From positions 124,001 through 188,000 of the forward strand of contig JACKKJ010000004.1 in assembly GCA_024236495.1 (NCBI GenBank): 64,000 nucleotides of DNA, in the 5' to 3' direction. This document shows, piece after piece, positions 31,384 through 40,140 of this stretch. The number at the start of each line of letters is the position of its first letter. Position 1 is the first letter of the stretch. This stretch comes from Paracoccaceae bacterium. GTDB taxonomy: Bacteria > Pseudomonadota > Alphaproteobacteria > Rhodobacterales > Rhodobacteraceae. Made by a program: the position numbers and the translations under genes. The notes beneath the pieces are model-generated. The model was not told the DNA's origin. It searched no databases and saw nothing but the letters and a program-made list of their open reading frames with translations.

Positions 31384-32634
31384 TCAGTCCAGAACCACCA
31401 GTGCGTGCCGCTTCTTGCCCGCGGTCAGCTTCAGGGGTTCGGCGAAATGGCCCGCCCCGAACATCTGTCCCGCATCCGTGGCCAGGTCGTCGTTCACCCG
31501 CGCGCCGCCCTCGGCGATCAGCCGCTTGGCGTCCTTGCCGGACTTCGCCAGGCCCGATCGCACGATCAGCTGCGCAAGGCTGATGCCCTCGCCCAGTTCC
31601 CCCGGGCTCAGCCGCAGCGTCGGCAGGTCCTCGCCCACGCCGCCCTTCTCGAAGACCTCGCGCGCGGTCGCCTCCGCCGCCTGCGCGGCTTCGATGCCAT
31701 GGGCCAGCTTCGTCACCTCGTTCGCCAGGATCACCTTGGCGTCGTTGATCTCGGCGCCTTCCAGCGCGCCCAGCCGGTCGCAGTCCTCGATCGGCAGTTC
31801 GGTGTATAGCTTCAGGAACCGGCCCACATCGGCGTCCGTCGTGTTGCGCCAGAACTGCCAGAATTCGTAAGGCGACAGCATCTCGGGGTTCAGCCAGACC
31901 GCGCCGGAGGCCGACTTGCCCATCTTCTTGCCGTCGCTCGTGGTCAGGAGGGGCGAGGTCAGCCCGAAGATCTCCCCGTCCAGCACCCGCCGCGTCAGGT
32001 CGATCCCGTTGACGATATTGCCCCACTGGTCCGACCCGCCCATCTGCAGGCGGCAGCCGTAGCGCCGGAAAAGCTCAAGGAAGTCATAGGCCTGAAGGAT
32101 CATGTAGTTGAATTCCAGGAACGACAGCGATTGTTCGCGGTCCAGCCGCGACTTCACGCTTTCGAACGACAGCATCCGGTTCACGCTGAAATGCCGCCCG
32201 ATGTCGCGCAGGAATTCAAGGTAGTTCAGATCGTCCAGCCATTCGGCGTTGTTCACCATGATCGCATCGCCCGGGCCATCGCCGAAGACGACGAAACTCG
32301 CAAAGACCTTGCGGATGCCCGCGATGTTGTCGTCGATCTGCGCCGGCGTCAGCAGCGGGCGTTCGTCGGCCCGAAACGACGGGTCGCCGACCTTGGTGGT
32401 GCCACCGCCCATCAGGACGATCGGCTTGTGACCGGTCTTCTGCAGCCAGCGCAGCATCATGATCTGGATCAGCGACCCCACATGCAGCGACTTTGCCGTC
32501 GCATCGAAGCCGATATAGGCAGGCACGATCCCCTTCGCCAAAGCCTCGTCCAGGCCCTGATAATCGGTGCAGTCGGCCAGGAAGCCGCGTTCGATCATCA
32601 CGCGCATGAAATCGGATTTCGGATGGTAGGTCAT
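31384..32634 (-). CDS. tyrS: tyrosine--tRNA ligase
   Basis: 416 aa class I synthetase. Seen: YIGFDATAKSLHVGSLIQ with the HIGH-type motif, MGGGTTKVGDPS, the tRNA/ATP-site QMGGSDQWGNI, the KMSKS-type loop KKMGKSASG, and a C-terminal S4 domain (LAKSGKDAKRLIAEGGARVN). The start was chosen at MTYHPKSDF (32634); an ATG five codons upstream (32649) is possible, and the ORF to 32811 overlaps divergent anmK and is rejected. Divergent from anmK across 61 nt. Confidence 0.96.
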   Translation of the reverse strand: MTYHPKSDFMRVMIERGFLADCTDYQGLDEALAKGIVPAYIGFDATAKSLHVGSLIQIMMLRWLQKTGHKPIVLMGGGTTKVGDPSFRADERPLLTPAQIDDNIAGIRKVFASFVVFGDGPGDAIMVNNAEWLDDLNYLEFLRDIGRHFSVNRMLSFESVKSRLDREQSLSFLEFNYMILQAYDFLELFRRYGCRLQMGGSDQWGNIVNGIDLTRRVLDGEIFGLTSPLLTTSDGKKMGKSASGAVWLNPEMLSPYEFWQFWRNTTDADVGRFLKLYTELPIEDCDRLGALEGAEINDAKVILANEVTKLAHGIEAAQAAEATAREVFEKGGVGEDLPTLRLSPGELGEGISLAQLIVRSGLAKSGKDAKRLIAEGGARVNDDLATDAGQMFGAGHFAEPLKLTAGKKRHALVVLD

Positions 32635-32695
32635 CGCCGCTTGTCCCATTGATTGCGCCTTGCGTATATCTGGGGGGGCGGGCAAGGGGAAGGGC

Positions 32696-33796
32696 ATGAT
32701 GAAGACCGGGTCCATCTGGGCACTAGGCGCGATGTCGGGAACCTCGCTTGACGGGGTCGACGCGGCGCTGGTCCTGACCGACGGCCACCGGATCGAGGCG
32801 TTCGGCGACACCGCCTACCGCCCCTATCCGGAGGCGGAGCGCGCGGCGATCCGCGCGGCGCTCGGCCAGTGGCCGGAGGGGCCCGATGTCGCCGCCGCCG
32901 CCCGCGCGGTCGAGAAGGCACATGCCGAGGTCCTGGCCCCCCTCGCGCCCCGCGCGGCGCTTGTGGGCTTTCACGGCCAGACGCTTGCCCACGACCCCGC
33001 CGGGCGCGGCACCCATCAGGCCGGCGACGGCGCGCGGCTTGCCGAGCTGCTGCAAAAGCCCGTCGTCTGGGATTTCCGGTCGGCCGATGTGCGGCTGGGC
33101 GGGCAGGGGGCGCCGCTTGCGCCCTTCTTCCATTTCGCCTGCGCGCACTGGACCGGCGCGCGAAGGCCGGTCGTCTTCCTGAATCTCGGCGGTGTCGGCA
33201 ACCTGACCTGGGTCGATCCCGCCCAGCCCGCGCCGGATGTGCCGGGCGCCTGCCTCGCCTTCGACACCGGCCCCGCCAATGCGCCAGTGAACGACCTTGT
33301 GACGCGGCGCCTTGGTCTCTCCCACGACGAAGCCGGGCGCCTTGCCGGCGAGGGCGCGGCGGACGAGGCCATCGTGGCCGATTTCCTTGCGCATCCCTAC
33401 TTTCTGAAGATGCCGCCCAAGTCCCTGGACCGGAACGATTTCCATGGCCTTCTCGACAGGGTCGCGGGCCTTTCCGATGCCGATGCCGCGGCCACGCTGA
33501 CCTTGGCCGCCGCCGCCGCGGTGGGGCGCGGCGCCGATCACTTTCCTTCGCCGCCCGAACGGATCCTCGTCACCGGCGGCGGGCGGCACAACCTGACGCT
33601 GATGGCGATGCTCGACGACCTGCTGGACGCCCCGGTGGCCCCGGTCGAGGATGCGGGCCTGAACGGCGACATGCTGGAGGCGCAGGCCTTCGGCTATCTC
33701 GCCGTTCGTGTCGCGCGCGGCCTTCCGACCTCCTGCCCGGGTACGACCGGGGTGGCTGCCGCGGTCGGCGGCGGGCAGATCGCGACGCCGTCCTAG
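32696..33796 (+). CDS. anmK: anhydro-N-acetylmuramic acid kinase
   Basis: Phosphorylates and opens 1,6-anhydro-MurNAc during cell-wall recycling. 366 aa. Seen: ALGAMSGTSLDGVDAAL (ATP loop and substrate Asp), LVGFHGQTLAHDP, LGGVGNLTWV, FDTGPANAPVNDL and ILVTGGGRHN. Two adjacent ATGs (32696, 32699) follow AAGGGGAAGGG. Its stop overlaps the convergent rarD-like gene by 4 nt. Confidence 0.95.
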   Translation: MMKTGSIWALGAMSGTSLDGVDAALVLTDGHRIEAFGDTAYRPYPEAERAAIRAALGQWPEGPDVAAAARAVEKAHAEVLAPLAPRAALVGFHGQTLAHDPAGRGTHQAGDGARLAELLQKPVVWDFRSADVRLGGQGAPLAPFFHFACAHWTGARRPVVFLNLGGVGNLTWVDPAQPAPDVPGACLAFDTGPANAPVNDLVTRRLGLSHDEAGRLAGEGAADEAIVADFLAHPYFLKMPPKSLDRNDFHGLLDRVAGLSDADAAATLTLAAAAAVGRGADHFPSPPERILVTGGGRHNLTLMAMLDDLLDAPVAPVEDAGLNGDMLEAQAFGYLAVRVARGLPTSCPGTTGVAAAVGGGQIATPS

Positions 33797-34722
33797 CTTT
33801 CCCTGCCCGGGCGTTCCTTGCCCGGCCGGCGCAGCAGCATCGCGCCGCTGTAGATGACCAGCGCCGTCCAGATCAGCGCGAAGGCCAGCGCGCGGGTGCT
33901 GTCGAAGGCCTCGCCGAAGACGAAGACGGCGGTCAGGAAGATCATCGTCGGCGCGATGTACTGCATGATCGCGATGGTCGACAGCGTCAGCCCCTTTGCC
34001 CCGTTGGCGTACAGGATCAGCGGCACCGCCGTCACCAGCCCGCAGCCCAGCAACATCGCCGTGTCGAACGACGATCCCGCCAGGAAATGCCCTTCGCCTG
34101 TCACTGCGAGCCAGATCATGTAGGCCAGCGCGGGCGGCGAAAGCAGAAGGACTTCAAGCATGAAACCCTGGTTCGGGCCGATGGGCAGTCGCCGCTTGAG
34201 AAAGGCGTAACACCCCCAGGTCAGCGTCAGCGCCAGCGCCACCAGCGGCAGTTGCCCCGCCTTCACGGTCAGGATCGTCACCGCCAGTGCGGCAAGTGCG
34301 ATGGCCGCCCATTGCGCGCGCGACAGCCGTTCGCCCAGAAGGACGGCGCCAAGGAAGATCGAGAAAAGCGGGTTGATGTAGTAGCCAAGCGCCGCGTCCA
34401 GCGCATGACCGGCCCCGATGGCCCAGACATAGATCCCCCAGTTGACCGAGACGAGCGCGGCGGCCAGCGCCGCCATGCCGATCATCCGGGGTGTCGCCAG
34501 TGCGCGCATCAGATCCGCCGTCCGCCGCGTTGCGATCAGGACGACCCCGGCGATCGGCACCGACCAGATAATGCGGTGGGGGATGATCTCGGTCGGCGGG
34601 ATATGGGCCAGCGCCTTCATGTAGATCGGCAGGAAGCCCCATAGCAGATAGGCTGCCAGCGCGAACAGGAACCCGGGAAGGGTGTCGCCGCTATCGATCG
34701 AAGCTGCTGGGCGGTCTGCCAT
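33793..34722 (-). CDS. rarD: EamA/RarD-type membrane transporter
   Basis: 309-aa protein with about ten membrane helices in two EamA halves. Seen: FALAAYLLWGFLPIYMKAL, HRIIWSVPIAGVVL, NWGIYVWAIGAGHALDAALGYY, ALTLTWGCYAFLKRRL and IMQYIAPTMIFL, the signature of the RarD subgroup (chloramphenicol-sensitivity annotation). The transported substrate is unknown. AGGAG precedes the start at 34722. Confidence 0.88.
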   Translation of the reverse strand: MADRPAASIDSGDTLPGFLFALAAYLLWGFLPIYMKALAHIPPTEIIPHRIIWSVPIAGVVLIATRRTADLMRALATPRMIGMAALAAALVSVNWGIYVWAIGAGHALDAALGYYINPLFSIFLGAVLLGERLSRAQWAAIALAALAVTILTVKAGQLPLVALALTLTWGCYAFLKRRLPIGPNQGFMLEVLLLSPPALAYMIWLAVTGEGHFLAGSSFDTAMLLGCGLVTAVPLILYANGAKGLTLSTIAIMQYIAPTMIFLTAVFVFGEAFDSTRALAFALIWTALVIYSGAMLLRRPGKERPGRES

Positions 34723-34797
34723 CGGATGATCTCCTGTGCGCGGCCTGCCTAGCGGAACGGGCACGGCTTCGCCAGACCGGCTTTGTCACCGATACAT

Positions 34798-35688
34798 TCA
34801 GCGCAGCCGCCGGGCCAGGTAATCCCGGCTGAAGGCGGCATAGCCCTCGGCCGTGACCTTCAGGTCCTCGCGGATCAATCGGTGCAGGTCGGGCAGGCGG
34901 TGGAAGGGCACGGCGGGAAAGACGTGATGTTCGACGTGATAGGGCATGTTCCACGCCAGGAACCGGACCACCGATGTGGTAAAGGTCGTGCGGGTGTTTT
35001 CGAACATGTTCGCGACCTGCGGGCAATCGCCGTGTTCGGCCAGAAGGTAAAGCCGCAGGAACGGCTGCCCGATCAGCATGGGAACAAGCCAGACCCAGAA
35101 AAGAACCTGCGACCACAGAAGCGACAGCGCGGCAAGGGCGTAAAGCGCCAGCATGATGCGCGCCTCCCGCTCCATCCGGGGCAGGGCGCGTTCGGGCAGG
35201 CAGGCGGCGCGTTCGCGCCCCGCGACAAGGCGCAGGATCAGCCGGAGGTTGCCCCACCAAAGCGGCAGGCCGGAGACATGCGCCAGCCATTCGCCCGGTG
35301 TCGCGGGCTTGGCGCTGTCAAGTTCGGGATCCTTGCCGGGAATATTGGTGAAGCGGTGATGCGCCAGGTGGAAGTAGCGGAACCATTCGAACGGCAGAAG
35401 GATCGCCAACCCGCAGGCCCGCCCCACCCAGTCCGAAAGGGCCTGCGACCGGAACGGCGTGCGGTGGGTGCATTCGTGTTCCAGCGTGAACAGGAACACG
35501 ATCAGCACGCCCTGAACCGGCAACAGGAGCGGCCAGAACGGAACCCTTGCCGCGATCAGCGCCCCGACGATCAGGATAAGCCCGGCATGCCCGGCCAGAT
35601 GCCGTAGCCCGGCCCGATCGCTTGTTTCGGTCAGCGCGGTCTTCCGGTCCGCCGGCAGCGCGGTCAGGAAATCGCGATGGTCACGCAT
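34798..35688 (-). CDS. membrane fatty acid desaturase family protein
   Basis: 296 aa. Three His boxes of di-iron desaturases are present: HECTH, HLAHH and HVEHH, between hydrophobic segments (LILIVGALIAARVPFWPLLL and others). It probably introduces double bonds into membrane acyl chains or acts on a related lipid or carotenoid substrate. The ATG at 35688 lies inside the 3' end of the cupin gene (8-nt overlap), so it is coupled to it; an ATG at 35706 is an alternative. Confidence 0.86.
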   Translation of the reverse strand: MRDHRDFLTALPADRKTALTETSDRAGLRHLAGHAGLILIVGALIAARVPFWPLLLPVQGVLIVFLFTLEHECTHRTPFRSQALSDWVGRACGLAILLPFEWFRYFHLAHHRFTNIPGKDPELDSAKPATPGEWLAHVSGLPLWWGNLRLILRLVAGRERAACLPERALPRMEREARIMLALYALAALSLLWSQVLFWVWLVPMLIGQPFLRLYLLAEHGDCPQVANMFENTRTTFTTSVVRFLAWNMPYHVEHHVFPAVPFHRLPDLHRLIREDLKVTAEGYAAFSRDYLARRLR

Positions 35689-36127
35689 TTGAATCCCCGT
35701 CACCATTCGGCCCGGGAATGTCGAACCCGGGCGGCGCAAGCTCGAACCCTTCGAACCGGAATCCGGGGGACACGGTGCAACCGACCAGCGTCCAGTTCCC
35801 CGTCGTACGCGCCGCCTGCCAGTGGCCGGCCGGAACCACGATCTGCGGAAATTGTTCGAAAAGTATATCCTTGCCCAGGACATGATCGGTTCTTGGGCCG
35901 GAATCTGTTTCAGAAATGGAAACAATAATCGGACTTCCAGCGTAGTGGTGCCAGATTTCGTCGGCATCCACCCGATGCCAATGACTGCGTTCCCCCGCCT
36001 TCAGCAGGAAGTAGATGCAGGTTCCCGCAGGCCGCCCCGCGCTGCCTTCGACCCAGGTCTGACGGTACCAGCCGCCCTCCGGGTGGGGGCGCAAGTCCAG
36101 TTTCCGGATGATTTCCTCGGCGGTCAT
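35681..36127 (-). CDS. cupin domain protein (DUF985/cupin_5)
   Basis: 148-aa single-domain cupin. Seen: LDLRPHPEGGWYRQTW, IYFLLKAGERSHWHRVDADEIWHHYAG with the first metal-type His/Glu set, and GHWQAARTTGNWTLVGCTVSPGF, the cupin_5 pattern. Enzymatic role unknown. The start was set at MTAEEIIRKL (36127). It overlaps and precedes the desaturase gene and is divergent from an SDR gene. Confidence 0.85.
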   Translation of the reverse strand: MTAEEIIRKLDLRPHPEGGWYRQTWVEGSAGRPAGTCIYFLLKAGERSHWHRVDADEIWHHYAGSPIIVSISETDSGPRTDHVLGKDILFEQFPQIVVPAGHWQAARTTGNWTLVGCTVSPGFRFEGFELAPPGFDIPGPNGDGDSNA

Positions 36128-36228
36128 GGCGCGACATTGCCCGCACCGCGCCCGCCCCGCAAGCCCGTTGCCCCGCAACCGCCGACATGGCTACTCTGCG
36201 ACAGCAGACGCGCAAGAAGGGGACAGGG

Positions 36229-36999
36229 ATGGCAGGCGTTCAGGGACGGGTGGCACTGGTGACCGGGGCGGGCAGTGCCGATGGCATCGGCTTTGCCTGC
36301 GCGCGGGTGCTGAAGGCGGCGGGCGCACGCGTCGCCATCACCTCAACCACCGGGCGCATCCATGACCGGCTGGCGGAACTTGGACCAGAAGGCGCCTTCG
36401 CCACGACCGCCGACCTGACCCGGCAGGCCGACGTGGACCGCCTGATCGCTCAGACGGAGGCCGCGCTTGGCCCCATCGACATCCTCGTGAACAACGCGGG
36501 CATGGTCCAGACCGGGCACGACACGCAATCGCGCAGCCTTGCCGACACGCCCGACGCCGACTGGGCCTTCGGCATCGACATCAACCTGACGTCGGTCTTT
36601 CGCATGACCCGCGCGGTGTTGCCGGGGATGACGGCGCGCGGCTACGGGCGGATTGTCCAGATGTCTTCCGTCACCGGGCCGGTCGTCGGCATCGCGACCT
36701 CCTCGGTCTACGCGTCGGCCAAGGCGGGCATCCTTGGCATGACGCGCGCGCTGGCCATAGATGTGGGCGGCAAGGGGGTGACGGTAAACTGCATCGGCCC
36801 CGGCTGGATCCGCACCGGATCGTCAAGCGAGGCGGAAATCACTGCGGGCCGCCACACGCCCCTGGGCCGCCCCGGAACGCCGGAAGAGGTGGCCCACGCC
36901 GCCCTTTTCCTGGCCGCCGAGGAGGCAAGCTACATGACCGGACAGCTCATTGTCGTCGATGGCGGCAACACGATCCAGGAATACAAGGTCGCGCTCTGA
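36229..36999 (+). CDS. SDR family oxidoreductase (FabG-like)
   Basis: 256 aa classical short-chain dehydrogenase. Seen: VTGAGSADGIGFACARVL (cofactor), VNNAGM, QMSSVTG, YASAKAG and the C-terminal MTGQLIVVDGGNTIQ. It resembles 3-oxoacyl-ACP reductases but has an insertion in the Rossmann loop, and it is not in a fab context. It could be raised as a back-up for the frameshifted fabG, but its substrate is unknown. The start was set at MAGVQGRVAL. Confidence 0.86.
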   Translation: MAGVQGRVALVTGAGSADGIGFACARVLKAAGARVAITSTTGRIHDRLAELGPEGAFATTADLTRQADVDRLIAQTEAALGPIDILVNNAGMVQTGHDTQSRSLADTPDADWAFGIDINLTSVFRMTRAVLPGMTARGYGRIVQMSSVTGPVVGIATSSVYASAKAGILGMTRALAIDVGGKGVTVNCIGPGWIRTGSSSEAEITAGRHTPLGRPGTPEEVAHAALFLAAEEASYMTGQLIVVDGGNTIQEYKVAL

Positions 37000-37010
37000 G
37001 GCGCGGGCGC

Positions 37011-37346
37011 TCAAAGCGCGCCCAGCCGCAGCGCCAGCACCAACTGCGCCAGAGACAGGATCAGGTAACCTGCCGCAGGGATCGCGCCGTAGGTTTGCAA
37101 GGTCGCGGCCGCCCCGGCGGCGAAAGCGGCGATCTTGAAGGACAACAGCGCCCCGCCGCGCAGCCTTCGCACGGATCTGGGGGCCGCGAACCGCCCCCAT
37201 AGCGTGATTGCCGCCGCGCCACAGGCCAAGGCCAGCGCCCAGCCGGCAACGGGCGCCCCGCCCAGCCCAAAACCCCAGCGCCCGACGGCCCAGACCAGCC
37301 AGGCCTCGACCGCAAAGGCCAGCGCGTGAGTCGCGGCAAGGGCCAT
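37011..37346 (-). CDS. small membrane protein, YrdB/DUF2568 family
   Basis: 111 aa with about four hydrophobic helices (AATHALAFAVEAWLVWAVG, GWALALACGAAAITLWG, LLSFKIAAFAAGAAATL, YLILSLAQLVLALRL). The WGRFAAPRSVRRL loop is typical of the YrdB family, whose role is unknown. It lies 12 nt downstream of eno on the same strand, so it is probably co-transcribed. Confidence 0.75.
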   Translation of the reverse strand: MALAATHALAFAVEAWLVWAVGRWGFGLGGAPVAGWALALACGAAAITLWGRFAAPRSVRRLRGGALLSFKIAAFAAGAAATLQTYGAIPAAGYLILSLAQLVLALRLGAL

Positions 37347-37358
37347 GCGCCAGCCGGC

Positions 37359-38636
37359 CTATCCCCGAAGGATGGACCGCCCGGCATATTCGGCCGTCTC
37401 GCCCAGCATTTCCTCGATCCGGATAAGCTGGTTGTACTTGGCCAGCCGGTCGGACCGCGCGAGCGACCCGGTCTTGATCTGCCCGCAGTTGGTGGCAACG
37501 GCAAGGTCGGCGATGGTCGCGTCCTCGGTCTCGCCCGAACGGTGGGACATGACGGAGGTATAGCGCGCACGGTCGGCCATGCGGACCGCGTCCAGCGTTT
37601 CGGTCAGCGTGCCGATCTGGTTGACCTTCACCAGCAGCGAGTTCGCGCAACCTTTCGCGATCCCGTCGGCAAGCCGCGCGGGGTTGGTGACGAAAAGATC
37701 GTCGCCGACCAGCTGGCACTTCGCCCCCAGAACGTCGGTCAGGTGCTTCCAGCCCGCCCAGTCATCCTCGGCGCAGCCATCCTCGATCGAGATGATCGGG
37801 TAGTCGGCCACCAGCGCGGCCAGATAAGCCACGTTTTCCTCGGGGCTCAGCGTCTTGCCCTCGCCCGACAGGACGTACTTGCCGCCCTTGAAGTACTCGG
37901 TGGAGGCGCAGTCGAGCGCCAGGTGAATTTCCTCGCCGGGTTTGTAGCCGGCCTTCTCGATCGCCTTCAGGATGAAGTCGAGCGCGGCGCGCGTGGACGA
38001 CAGGTTGGGCGCAAAGCCGCCTTCGTCGCCGACGCCGGTGGCAAGACCCGCCGCCGAAAGCTCCTTCTTCAGCGTGTGAAAGACCTCGGAGCCCATGCGC
38101 ACCGCCTCGCGGATGTTCGCGGCGGCGACCGGCATGATCATGAATTCCTGGATGTCGATCGGGTTGTCTGCATGTTCGCCACCGTTGATGATGTTCATCA
38201 TCGGCACCGGCAGGATGCGTGCGTTGGTGCCGCCGACATAGCGGTAAAGCGGCTGCGTGGTGAAATCGGCCGCGGCCTTGGCGACCGCCAGCGACACGCC
38301 CAGGATCGCGTTCGCGCCCAGCCGGCCCTTGTTGGCGGTGCCGTCAAGCTCGATCATCAGCCGGTCGATCTCGACCTGTTCGGTCGCGTCGTAGCCCACC
38401 AGTTCCTCGGCGATCTCGCCGTTGACCGCCGCGACAGCCTCCAGCACGCCCTTGCCCATGTAGCGGCCCTTGTCGCCGTCGCGCTTCTCGACCGCCTCGT
38501 GCGCGCCGGTCGATGCACCCGAAGGCACCGCCGCGCGGCCCTGGGTTCCGTCTTCCAGCGTCACGTCGACCTCGACCGTCGGGTTGCCCCGGCTGTCAAG
38601 GATTTCGCGGGCGTGGATGTCGATGATCGTGCTCAT
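37359..38636 (-). CDS. eno: enolase
   Basis: Converts 2-phosphoglycerate to phosphoenolpyruvate; also part of the RNA degradosome in some bacteria. 425 aa. Seen: AREILDSRGNPTVEVDV, PSGASTGAHEA, the catalytic Glu/Lys segments around IQEFMIMPV, VGDEGGFAPN, metal ligands in ISIEDGCAEDDW and VGDDLFVTNP, and the late SHRSGETEDATIADLAVA. The start was set at MSTIIDIHARE. Upstream longer reading is unsupported. Confidence 0.97.
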   Translation of the reverse strand: MSTIIDIHAREILDSRGNPTVEVDVTLEDGTQGRAAVPSGASTGAHEAVEKRDGDKGRYMGKGVLEAVAAVNGEIAEELVGYDATEQVEIDRLMIELDGTANKGRLGANAILGVSLAVAKAAADFTTQPLYRYVGGTNARILPVPMMNIINGGEHADNPIDIQEFMIMPVAAANIREAVRMGSEVFHTLKKELSAAGLATGVGDEGGFAPNLSSTRAALDFILKAIEKAGYKPGEEIHLALDCASTEYFKGGKYVLSGEGKTLSPEENVAYLAALVADYPIISIEDGCAEDDWAGWKHLTDVLGAKCQLVGDDLFVTNPARLADGIAKGCANSLLVKVNQIGTLTETLDAVRMADRARYTSVMSHRSGETEDATIADLAVATNCGQIKTGSLARSDRLAKYNQLIRIEEMLGETAEYAGRSILRG

Positions 38637-38709
38637 GGGGCTCTCCCTTGCGCCGGAAAGGACTGTTGCGGCGGTCTTTACGCGCTTGGCCACGCAAGGG
38701 GAAGGGGAA

Positions 38710-39585
38710 TCAGGCGGCCTGCGATGTTAGCGCTATCTTCCGTTCCCGAAGATAGGTGTAGAAGGCCGCGCAAAGGATCACCGCTGCCCCTGCCAGCGTC
38801 ATCGCGTCGGGATGTTCGGCAAAGACCACGACGGCAATCGCCAGCGACAGCACCAGCCGCGCATAGCGAAACGGCATCAGCGCCGAGGCCTCGGCCATGC
38901 GCATCGCCGCGACGATGGCATAATAGCCGGTCGTGGAACACAGGACCACGAAGCCGATCTTCCAAAGGGCCGACCCGTCGGGCATGACCGGCCGGTCGCC
39001 AAGGGCGATCAGCGCCGCGCCCGACACCGCGACGGCGAAGAAGCCGTGGCAGGACACCGCGACCGAGGCGACATGGGGCGGGATGCGGCGGGTGATCAGG
39101 TCGCGCGCCGCGATCACCACGACCGTTACGACAACCAGAAGCGCCTCTGCCTGGAACCCTTCTGCACCGGGGCGAATGATCATCAGGACGCCGACGAAAC
39201 CGGCGACGACGGCAAGCCAGCGGCGCCAGCCGACGCGTTCCCCCATGAAAAGCGCGGCCCCCGCCGTCACCGCAAGCGGCGTCGCCTGAAAGACCGCCGC
39301 GACGGTCGAGAGGGGCAGAAGCGACAGCGCGGTCACAAAGGTCAGCGCGCCCACCCCTTCGGACAGGGTGCGCAGAAGGACGCTTGGCACAAGGGCCGCG
39401 CGGACCGTCGCCGCCCGCCCGCCATCGCCCGCCGCGATCATGAACACCAGCGTGCCCGACACGCCCACGATCATCAGCACCTGACCGATCGGCAGGCTTT
39501 CCGTCAGCGCCTTGATCAGCGCGTCCTCGACCGAAAAGGCCGCCATCGCGAAAAGGACAAGCGCGATCCCGCGCAGGTTTGACAT
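38710..39585 (-). CDS. EamA family (DMT superfamily) transporter
   Basis: 291 aa, about ten membrane helices in two repeats. Seen: SVEDALIKALTESLPIGQVL, ATPLAVTAGAALFMGERVGWRRWLAVVAGFVGVL in parts, and MPFRYARLVLSLAIAVVVFAEHP. It is one of three DMT-superfamily transporters in the window (33793, 38710, 41315). Substrate unknown. The start lies 5 nt after the Fur-family stop, so the two share a transcript. Confidence 0.87.
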   Translation of the reverse strand: MSNLRGIALVLFAMAAFSVEDALIKALTESLPIGQVLMIVGVSGTLVFMIAAGDGGRAATVRAALVPSVLLRTLSEGVGALTFVTALSLLPLSTVAAVFQATPLAVTAGAALFMGERVGWRRWLAVVAGFVGVLMIIRPGAEGFQAEALLVVVTVVVIAARDLITRRIPPHVASVAVSCHGFFAVAVSGAALIALGDRPVMPDGSALWKIGFVVLCSTTGYYAIVAAMRMAEASALMPFRYARLVLSLAIAVVVFAEHPDAMTLAGAAVILCAAFYTYLRERKIALTSQAA

Positions 39586-39589
39586 GGCC

Positions 39590-40012
39590 TCAGCCCGCGT
39601 CGTCGCGCTTCAGCGGAACGCCGAACAATTCCATCCGGTGCCCTTTGAGCTTGTAGCCAAGCCGCGCTGCGATCTTTTCCTGCAAGGCCTCGATCTCGGG
39701 ATCGCAGAACTCGATCACCTCGCCGGTCGACAGGTCGATCAGGTGGTCGTGGTGGTCGCGTTCGGCATCCTCGTAGCGGGCGCGCCCGTCGCCGAATTCC
39801 AGCTTGTCGAGAATGCCCGCCTCCTCGAACAGGCGCACCGTCCGATAGACCGTCGCAAGCGAGATCCGGGGGTCGACGGCGCAGGCGCGGGCGTAAAGCT
39901 CCTCGACATCGGGATGGTCCTCGGACTGTTCAAGCACCTTCGCGATGACCCGGCGCTGGTCGGTCAGCCTGAGGCCCCTGGCCTCGCAACGTGCGATGAT
40001 GCTTTCCGCCAT
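39590..40012 (-). CDS. Fur family transcriptional regulator (Fur/Mur type)
   Basis: 140 aa. Winged-helix N-terminus (GLRLTDQRRVIAKVLEQ, HPDVEELYARA, ISLATVYRTVRLFEEAGIL) and C-terminal metal-binding part with DHHDHLIDLSTGEVIEFCDPEIE. This fits the alphaproteobacterial Fur/Mur (manganese or iron) group better than Irr, which carries a His-triplet heme site not seen here. The start was set at MAESIIARCEARG. A 9-bp inverted repeat 35-63 nt upstream could be its autoregulatory site. Confidence 0.88.
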   Translation of the reverse strand: MAESIIARCEARGLRLTDQRRVIAKVLEQSEDHPDVEELYARACAVDPRISLATVYRTVRLFEEAGILDKLEFGDGRARYEDAERDHHDHLIDLSTGEVIEFCDPEIEALQEKIAARLGYKLKGHRMELFGVPLKRDDAG

Positions 40013-40046
40013 GGTTCGTGTCCCCGTTCCCGCGCCGGGTTTAAGG

Positions 40047-40075
40047 ACATTGCGCCCAAGGTTAAAGCGCAATGT
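40047..40075 (-). promoter_or_regulatory. inverted repeat upstream of the Fur-family gene
   Basis: ACATTGCGC (40047-40055) and GCGCAATGT (40067-40075) are perfect 9-bp arms with an 11-nt AT-richer centre. It lies 35-63 nt upstream of the Fur-family start. Candidate operator for autoregulation; it is not an obvious match to the Mur or iron-box consensus I know. Confidence 0.4.
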
Positions 40076-40092
40076 TCCGCCTTTTGGTCAGG

Positions 40093-40140
40093 CGCCCGGT
40101 GATGCGCCCGGTGATGCGCCCGGTCAGACGCCCGGTCAGA
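40093..40140. repeat. four tandem 12-bp repeats at the end of the deacylase gene
   Basis: CGCCCGGTGATG occurs twice (40093-40116) and CGCCCGGTCAGA twice (40117-40140). The last unit contains the stop codon of the minus-strand aspartoacylase-like gene, so most repeats lie just downstream of it, between it and the Fur-family promoter. Confidence 0.9.

Noticed and set aside
36229..36999. SDR gene as the true FabG replacing the broken copy
   Set aside because: It has an insertion in the cofactor loop and lies outside the fab cluster. The frameshifted fabG is otherwise fully conserved, so a sequence error is simpler.
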